A stretch of DNA of 9,547 nucleotides from Chloroflexota bacterium (lineage in GTDB: Bacteria; Chloroflexota; Anaerolineae; Anaerolineales; UBA4823): positions 1 through 9,547 of the forward strand of contig JAAZNS010000346.1 in the NCBI GenBank assembly GCA_012798185.1, in the 5' to 3' direction. The position numbers and the translations under genes are program-made. The notes under the pieces are model-generated. The model searched no databases, was not told where the DNA came from, and saw nothing but the letters and a program-made list of their open reading frames with translations. How positions within the stretch are numbered: the first letter of the stretch is position 1; each line of letters opens with the position of its first letter. Positions 6,069-9,547 of this stretch are shown piece by piece.

Positions 6069-7520
6069 CTACCCTTTGACCACAATCAAGGGCGAAAGAC
6101 GAGCAACTTTACGAGCCAATCCAGCCCGTGTGACCGTCTCTACAACTTCGTCCACATCTTTATACGCTTCAGGCGCTTCTTCTGCTAATCCAGAAAGGGA
6201 GCCTGTTCGGATATGGATGCCACCGGCTTGTAATGAATTTCGTAAATCCTCACCCCAGATTTTTTTCTTAGCCTGCGCCCGGCTCATCATCCGTCCCGCC
6301 CCATGACAGGTCGAGCCAAAAGAACGCTGCATACTCTGTTCGGTACCAACCAACACCCAGGAGGCAGTTCCCATACTGCCAGGAACCAAAACCGGCTGGC
6401 CAATTTCACGGTATACTTCCGGCAATTCTGCCTCACCTGGTCCGAATGCGCGGGTTGCCCCCTTGCGGTGAACACATAATTTCATTAATTCGCCATTTAC
6501 CACATGCTGTTCGATCTTGCCAATATTATGAGCGATATCATATACCTGGAATAAATACCAGTTTTTCACTTTACCTGCCAGCGTAAGCTCAAACGCCTGA
6601 CGGGCAAAATGCGCCAATATTTGCCGATTGGCAAAAGCATAATTTGCTGCACAGCGCATAGCGCTGAGATAAGCCTGTCCTTCAGGGGATGTCAGCGGGG
6701 CGCATACTAATTCCCGGTCTGGTAAGTGAATGTCATACCGCTTTACTGCACTTTGAAAAGAAGCCACATAATCGGTGCAGATTTGATGACCAAAACCGCG
6801 TGAACCACAATGAATTTGTAGAGTTAGTGCACCTTCTTTCAAACCCATCAATAAAGCAGCCTGCTGGTCGAACACCTGATCGACCACTTCCACTTCGATA
6901 AAATGGTTGCCGGCGCCCAGGGTGCCAAGCTGCTCCTTGCCACGCTGCCGGGCGCGGCTGCTCACCGATGCAGGATTGGCGCCTTCTATGCACCCGCCTT
7001 CTTCGGTACGCTGTAAATCTGCCTCATCGGCATATCCCTGCTGCTTTGCCCACCGGCTGCCCTCCCGGCAAACATTATCCAGCTCCTTATCCGAAAGCCG
7101 GATTCGTCCTTTAACCCCTACCCCGCTGGGACAGGCATGGTTGAGCGCCGAAGCAAGCTCATCTAAATACTCAACCACTTCCTGATACATAATCTGCGAC
7201 GATAAAAGACGAATCCCGCAATTGATGTCATAACCAATGCCGCCGGGAGAAATGACCCCTTGCGGATAACTTGTTGCAGCAACACCGCCTATTGGAAAAC
7301 CATAACCCTGGTGCATATCCGGCATTACCACTACATGACCTACCAAACCAGGCAGGCTTGCGCTATTAACCGCTTGCTGCAGCGATTGGTCATCCATCAC
7401 GGCTTCCAGCAATTTATGAGTAGCAAAGATGCGCACCGGCACCCGCATCGCCTTATCGATACTAGTCGGTATCTCCCACTCAAAATCACTAATTTTTTTT
7501 AAATCACTTATACTGACCAT
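6069..7520 (-). CDS. rtcB: RtcB family RNA-splicing ligase
   Basis: RtcB joins RNA 2',3'-cyclic phosphate (via 3'-phosphate) and 5'-OH ends using GTP and Mn2+, through a covalent GMP-histidine intermediate. The 483-residue length is that of the family. Catalytic residues line up with the Pyrococcus horikoshii enzyme (recalled numbering D95, C98, N202, H234, H329, H404, K480): D98 and C101 in DINCGIR, N205/H206 in GAGNHF, H237 in IHCGSRG, H331, guanylylated H406 in STCHGAGR, and K482 in the terminal VVKG. All are intact. The ATG at 7520 has AAGGG 8 nt upstream. Archease, its activator, is encoded 214 bp upstream on the same strand. No rtcR-type regulator or rtcA is present in the window. A run of eight A residues occurs at codons 7-10, without a break in the frame. 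Confidence 0.97.
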   Translation of the reverse strand: MVSISDLKKISDFEWEIPTSIDKAMRVPVRIFATHKLLEAVMDDQSLQQAVNSASLPGLVGHVVVMPDMHQGYGFPIGGVAATSYPQGVISPGGIGYDINCGIRLLSSQIMYQEVVEYLDELASALNHACPSGVGVKGRIRLSDKELDNVCREGSRWAKQQGYADEADLQRTEEGGCIEGANPASVSSRARQRGKEQLGTLGAGNHFIEVEVVDQVFDQQAALLMGLKEGALTLQIHCGSRGFGHQICTDYVASFQSAVKRYDIHLPDRELVCAPLTSPEGQAYLSAMRCAANYAFANRQILAHFARQAFELTLAGKVKNWYLFQVYDIAHNIGKIEQHVVNGELMKLCVHRKGATRAFGPGEAELPEVYREIGQPVLVPGSMGTASWVLVGTEQSMQRSFGSTCHGAGRMMSRAQAKKKIWGEDLRNSLQAGGIHIRTGSLSGLAEEAPEAYKDVDEVVETVTRAGLARKVARLSPLIVVKG

Positions 7521-7589
7521 ATTACAAACCCTTACTATCTACCGTTACCTGGCTTGCAGTTTAGTCTTCAGCGATCATTTTTAGAGGAA

Positions 7590-7598
7590 ATCATAGCA
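7590..7598 (-). promoter_or_regulatory. Candidate extended -10 promoter for rtcB
   Basis: On the minus strand TGCTATGAT (TG-n plus TATGAT) lies about 70 nt before the rtcB ATG, in the 214-bp gap after archease. No good -35 is present. It would give rtcB its own transcript with a leader of about 60 nt, and would explain the clear Shine-Dalgarno sequence. The rest of the gap (7521-7734) contains only a short palindrome AGCTGCAGCT at 7717-7726 and no terminator-like T-tract. Confidence 0.3.
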
Positions 7599-7734
7599 AA
7601 AGATTTCACTGTGAATTCATCATCTTTCCTTATATGCCCAAAAACAATTAACCGGCATAACTACTCAACCAGCTTAAACATTTATCTAAATTTGAGGTGC
7701 TTACCATAGCCTGAACAGCTGCAGCTTATATTAT

Positions 7735-8151
7735 TTATACATCGAACACGATATGCGCCTCCAAGCCGTGCGAAGTATTTTCGATTTTTAAATTGTGGTA
7801 AGTTACCGCTTTGATTTCCTTGCGCAATGAGGCTATGGGCGCTCCATATACAATGGCATCCAATTGATGGTCATCAATTGACAACTTAAATTGATCGAAG
7901 CCAATTCCTTCCATTTCGATGAAGAAAAGCAATTCGTTTAAAAAAGAAACTAATAATTCCTCTATATCTGAAAAGGACAAACTAAAGTTACGCGTTAAAC
8001 GAGGTTCGGGTTTTAGCGCCATGCCTATTAATGTATTCATGCTGATCGCTGCTTGCATTAAGAGAAAAGACAAATCCTTGCCCCAAACCCGCACCTGGCA
8101 ATCAGCGGTATGCTCAATTTCTTCGTAACCCGAAGTTTGACTTTCCTTCAT
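7735..8151 (-). CDS. Archease, activator of the RtcB RNA ligase
   Basis: The 138-residue product is a small cytoplasmic protein that speeds RtcB guanylylation and multiple turnover. The family signature is nearly complete: YEEIEHTADCQVRVWGKDL (residues 9-27), the DIEELLVSFLNELLF helix in the middle, and the C-terminal block EIKAVTYHNLKI followed by GLEAHIVFDV. The Asp of HTAD and the acidic C-terminal Asp, associated with metal binding in archease, are kept. The ATG at 8151 is preceded by TATACT only 7 nt upstream and by no ribosome-binding sequence, so translation from a leaderless mRNA is likely. It is the first gene of the minus-strand set leading to rtcB, which is the functional partner expected from the family. 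Confidence is high because of the partner gene and the motifs. Confidence 0.93.
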   Translation of the reverse strand: MKESQTSGYEEIEHTADCQVRVWGKDLSFLLMQAAISMNTLIGMALKPEPRLTRNFSLSFSDIEELLVSFLNELLFFIEMEGIGFDQFKLSIDDHQLDAIVYGAPIASLRKEIKAVTYHNLKIENTSHGLEAHIVFDV

Positions 8152-8158
8152 ACTCTGG

Positions 8159-8164
8159 AGTATA
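8159..8164 (-). promoter_or_regulatory. TATACT -10 box, probable leaderless promoter of archease
   Basis: On the minus strand TATACT is followed by 7 nt and then the archease ATG (8149-8151). No Shine-Dalgarno sequence lies between. The -35 region is poor (GTGGAA at 17 bp). Confidence 0.45.
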
Positions 8165-8236
8165 CCGAATTTTTGGGGATTTCCACGGGTTATTAAGAAA
8201 CCTTTATCAAATATTCATAATTTATCAAGCCCATAC

Positions 8237-8245
8237 TGCTATAAT
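8237..8245 (+). promoter_or_regulatory. Extended -10 promoter (TGCTATAAT) upstream of the FhaA-like gene
   Basis: TG-C-TATAAT is a perfect extended -10. Transcription would start near 8252, giving a leader of about 150 nt. No good -35 is present. An exact 8-bp direct repeat, TTTATCAA at 8203-8210 and 8221-8228, sits just upstream and may bind a regulator. The promoter lies in the 252-bp divergent region shared with archease. Confidence 0.5.
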
Positions 8246-8262
8246 TTTATATTCAGAGGTTA

Positions 8263-8278
8263 TATCTGCCGGCAGATA
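8263..8278. promoter_or_regulatory. Perfect 16-bp palindrome, candidate operator
   Basis: TATCTGCCGGCAGATA is a perfect 16-bp palindrome with no central spacer. Its flanks continue the symmetry (GTTA on the left, AAC on the right) if a 2-nt AT insertion in the left arm is ignored. It begins about 11 bp downstream of the predicted transcription start of the FhaA-like gene, where a repressor would block transcription. The cognate protein is unknown. Confidence 0.4.
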
Positions 8279-8330
8279 ACACTCATTTTACATCGAATAA
8301 TCTGTAAATTATCCAACGGCAAAGCCAGTT

Positions 8331-8366
8331 TGGGAAAGTTTTCGAATTTGATTCGGGGCTTTTCCA
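8331..8366 (+). promoter_or_regulatory. Leader-RNA hairpin before the FhaA-like start
   Basis: Reading the plus strand as RNA, 8331-8347 pairs with 8351-8366: 16 pairs including four G-U wobbles, one bulged U (8339) and a UUG loop. It ends 37 nt before the ATG at 8404. No U-tract follows, so it is not a classical terminator. On the opposite strand the wobbles become mismatches, so any function would be in the plus-strand transcript. Confidence 0.35.
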
Positions 8367-8403
8367 CCACAGCCTGAGCAGTATCGAAAATAACGAATTG
8401 ATT

Positions 8404-9171
8404 ATGAAATTTAACCTGGCTAAAATTGAAACTCAATTACAAACCCTCATCGAGGGTAGTGTTTTAAAACTGTTTTCGTCGAAAAATCCGCTGGGCGAAT
8501 TAGGCGACCAGTTATTATTCGCTTTAAAAACAGGATTGCGCGCTGAAGTAAACAATAAAACCGTAGCACCCGATGTGTTCACGATTATTGCCCACCCTTC
8601 ATATCTAACCAAACTTAAAACACAGAAGAATTGGCAAGAAACTCTTCTGGCGAAAATTATATGTGAAGCTGAAAAACAAAATTACTCATTTATGTGTTCT
8701 CCGGCAATTCAATTGGTGGAAGATGCCTCATTGTCGCCTCAAAAAGTGGAAATTGGCACACAAATCAGCGTAGATAGGATCACAACCACCACCGATTTAG
8801 ATATCGATATGTGTGAATGCGAGAAAAATTTACCCCAAAATGCCTTTCTGATTGTTAATGGTAATCAGACATTTCCACTTTCCAGCGCGGTAATCAATAT
8901 CGGAAGACGGCCAGATAACGATCTTGTTATCGATGATCCGCGGGTCTCCCGCCTGCATGCCCAATTGCGATACCAAAAAGGTCATTTTGTAATTTTCGAT
9001 TTGGATTCTACGGGTGGCACGACTGTAAACGGGAAAAAAATCCATCAATGGGTTTTATCTCCAGGCGATGTCATCTCACTGGCAGGAGTACCGGTCGTAT
9101 ATGGGCATGAGACCCCTCAACTCGGTGAAACAGATCGATGGATTGCAGATACTCCAGCTAAGTCTTTATAA
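8404..9171 (+). CDS. FhaA-like protein: DUF3662 domain plus C-terminal FHA domain
   Basis: The product has 255 residues. Residues ~1-118 match the DUF3662 (FhaA N-terminal) type: IETQLQTLIEGSVLKLFSS, then NNKTVAPDVFTIIAHPSYL and a segment ending in an EIGTQISVD strand. A low-complexity Thr/Asp linker follows (~125-140). The FHA domain spans ~147-235 with G167-R168, S182/H185 (SRLH) and VNG at 208-210. The Asn of the usual STNGT turn is replaced by Gly (STGGT, G204). FHA domains bind phosphothreonine; FhaA in mycobacteria links Ser/Thr kinase signalling to peptidoglycan synthesis. The ATG at 8404 is preferred to a TTG two codons earlier; neither has a clear Shine-Dalgarno sequence. The next gene starts 12 bp after the stop and encodes a second FHA protein, as in fhaA-fhaB arrangements. 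Confidence 0.88.
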   Translation: MKFNLAKIETQLQTLIEGSVLKLFSSKNPLGELGDQLLFALKTGLRAEVNNKTVAPDVFTIIAHPSYLTKLKTQKNWQETLLAKIICEAEKQNYSFMCSPAIQLVEDASLSPQKVEIGTQISVDRITTTTDLDIDMCECEKNLPQNAFLIVNGNQTFPLSSAVINIGRRPDNDLVIDDPRVSRLHAQLRYQKGHFVIFDLDSTGGTTVNGKKIHQWVLSPGDVISLAGVPVVYGHETPQLGETDRWIADTPAKSL

Positions 9172-9177
9172 TATAAT
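9172..9177 (+). promoter_or_regulatory. TATAAT -10 box, probable leaderless promoter of the second FHA gene
   Basis: TATAAT begins at the base after the FhaA-like TAA stop (9169-9171) and is followed by exactly 6 nt and the ATG at 9184. This is the same geometry as at 2659. No usable Shine-Dalgarno sequence lies between. It would give the second FHA gene a transcript of its own besides any read-through. Confidence 0.45.
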
Positions 9178-9183
9178 AGTGGA

Positions 9184-9547
9184 ATGACCGGCATCATCCT
9201 GCTAATTCTACGTTTATTTTTCGCTGTCAGCTTATATCTATTTCTGATTTGGATTATTTATACGTTATGGCAGGAATTGAAAAATCAAAGTAAAACACTC
9301 GAAATCCGTAAGGTGCCCCCTATTACTTTAGAATTAGATATTGATGGGCAACCATCGAAAAAAACTTTTTACGAGCCAGAAATCATTCTGGGGAGGAATC
9401 TTACTTGTGATTTTTGTCTTGAGGATCACACCGTTTCTGCCGAACATGCACGGCTGATCTTCCGCCAGGGACAATGGTGGGTGGAAGATCTGCAATCAAA
9501 AAACGGCACGTTCCTCAATCAATTACCCGTCAATGATCCTGTTGTCA
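9184..9547 (+). CDS. FhaB-like protein: N-terminal membrane anchor plus FHA domain, 3'-truncated
   Basis: The frame stays open from ATG 9184 to the window end, giving 121 residues. A transmembrane segment spans ~3-28 (IILLILRLFFAVSLYLFLIWIIY), followed by a short charged stretch and an FHA domain from ~46. The FHA residues are all present: G70-R71, S85 and H88 (SAEH), and N107-G108-T109 in SKNGTF. The domain lacks only its last strands, cut by the window edge. A single anchor plus cytoplasmic FHA domain resembles FhaB/FipA of actinobacteria, which is tied to cell division, and the position right after an FhaA-like gene fits. The start codon is supported by the signal-anchor beginning there and by a TATAAT 6 nt upstream. 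In such clusters, FtsW/RodA, a penicillin-binding protein, a PP2C phosphatase and a Ser/Thr kinase often follow (inference). Confidence 0.85.
   Translation, partial: MTGIILLILRLFFAVSLYLFLIWIIYTLWQELKNQSKTLEIRKVPPITLELDIDGQPSKKTFYEPEIILGRNLTCDFCLEDHTVSAEHARLIFRQGQWWVEDLQSKNGTFLNQLPVNDPVV

Noticed and set aside
7493..7500. A8 run in the rtcB 5' coding region as a programmed frameshift site
   Set aside because: The zero frame gives an intact full-length RtcB with all catalytic residues, so no slippage is needed.
7648..7707. 19-codon minus-strand frame between archease and rtcB whose start (MVSTSNLDK) resembles the RtcB N-terminus (MVSISDLKK)
   Set aside because: The match covers only nine residues, the codons differ at many positions, there is no ribosome site, and the similarity stops at once; chance is the simplest explanation.
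7717..7726. AGCTGCAGCT palindrome after archease as a terminator
   Set aside because: No loop and no following T-tract on the minus strand; 10-bp palindromes occur by chance.
1..9547. CRISPR arrays, tRNA/rRNA genes, toxin-antitoxin or phage-defence modules
   Set aside because: No spaced repeat array, cloverleaf, rRNA-like segment or defence-family protein was found on either strand.

Overview
The window carries the 3' part of uvrB and eight further genes. It reads like a bacterial chromosome of moderate GC with AT-rich intergenic regions. I infer Chloroflexota, probably Anaerolineae. The grounds are gene content: a DUF3662-FHA protein followed by a membrane-anchored FHA protein (as in actinobacterial and chloroflexal cell-wall clusters), a DUF2680-like envelope protein, a YPxP-repeat lipoprotein, and an rtcB/archease pair. 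This assignment is inference; there is no rRNA or other marker in the window.

Layout. (1) 1-1579, +: uvrB without its N-terminal ~155 residues. (2) 1580-2353, +: a control region with four tandem 11-bp direct repeats beside -10-like sequences, then a 190-aa single-pass membrane protein with a DUF2680-like domain. (3) 2354-2670: a gene-free stretch holding a 114-bp element with perfect 17-bp terminal inverted repeats (MITE-like), then an AT-rich promoter region. (4) 2671-5326, +: an OmpR/PhoB-type response regulator, its probable partner histidine kinase, and a YbaK-type aminoacyl-tRNA deacylase whose ATG overlaps the kinase stop codon. (5) 5329-8151, -: read in transcription order, archease, RtcB RNA ligase and a YPxP-repeat lipoprotein. 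The lipoprotein gene is convergent with ybaK, with a 2-bp gap. (6) 8152-8403: a divergent control region with an extended -10, a 16-bp palindrome and a hairpin-forming leader. (7) 8404-9547, +: a DUF3662+FHA protein (FhaA-like), then the start of a TM+FHA protein (FhaB-like) cut by the window end.

How the genes fit together. The two-component system beside a membrane protein that has a PhoB/OmpR-style tandem-repeat control region suggests an envelope-signalling module. Archease activates the RtcB ligase, so that pair is a self-contained RNA repair/ligation unit. The two FHA proteins probably begin a cell-division/peptidoglycan cluster with Ser/Thr kinase and phosphatase signalling outside the window.

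A recurring feature is a good -10 box only 6-7 nt before an ATG with no Shine-Dalgarno sequence (response regulator, archease, second FHA gene), which points to leaderless mRNAs. Other genes (DUF2680-like, ybaK, rtcB, lipoprotein) have clear Shine-Dalgarno sequences. The coding content consists mainly of recognised families. The less explained parts are the non-coding control elements and the small mobile-like element.
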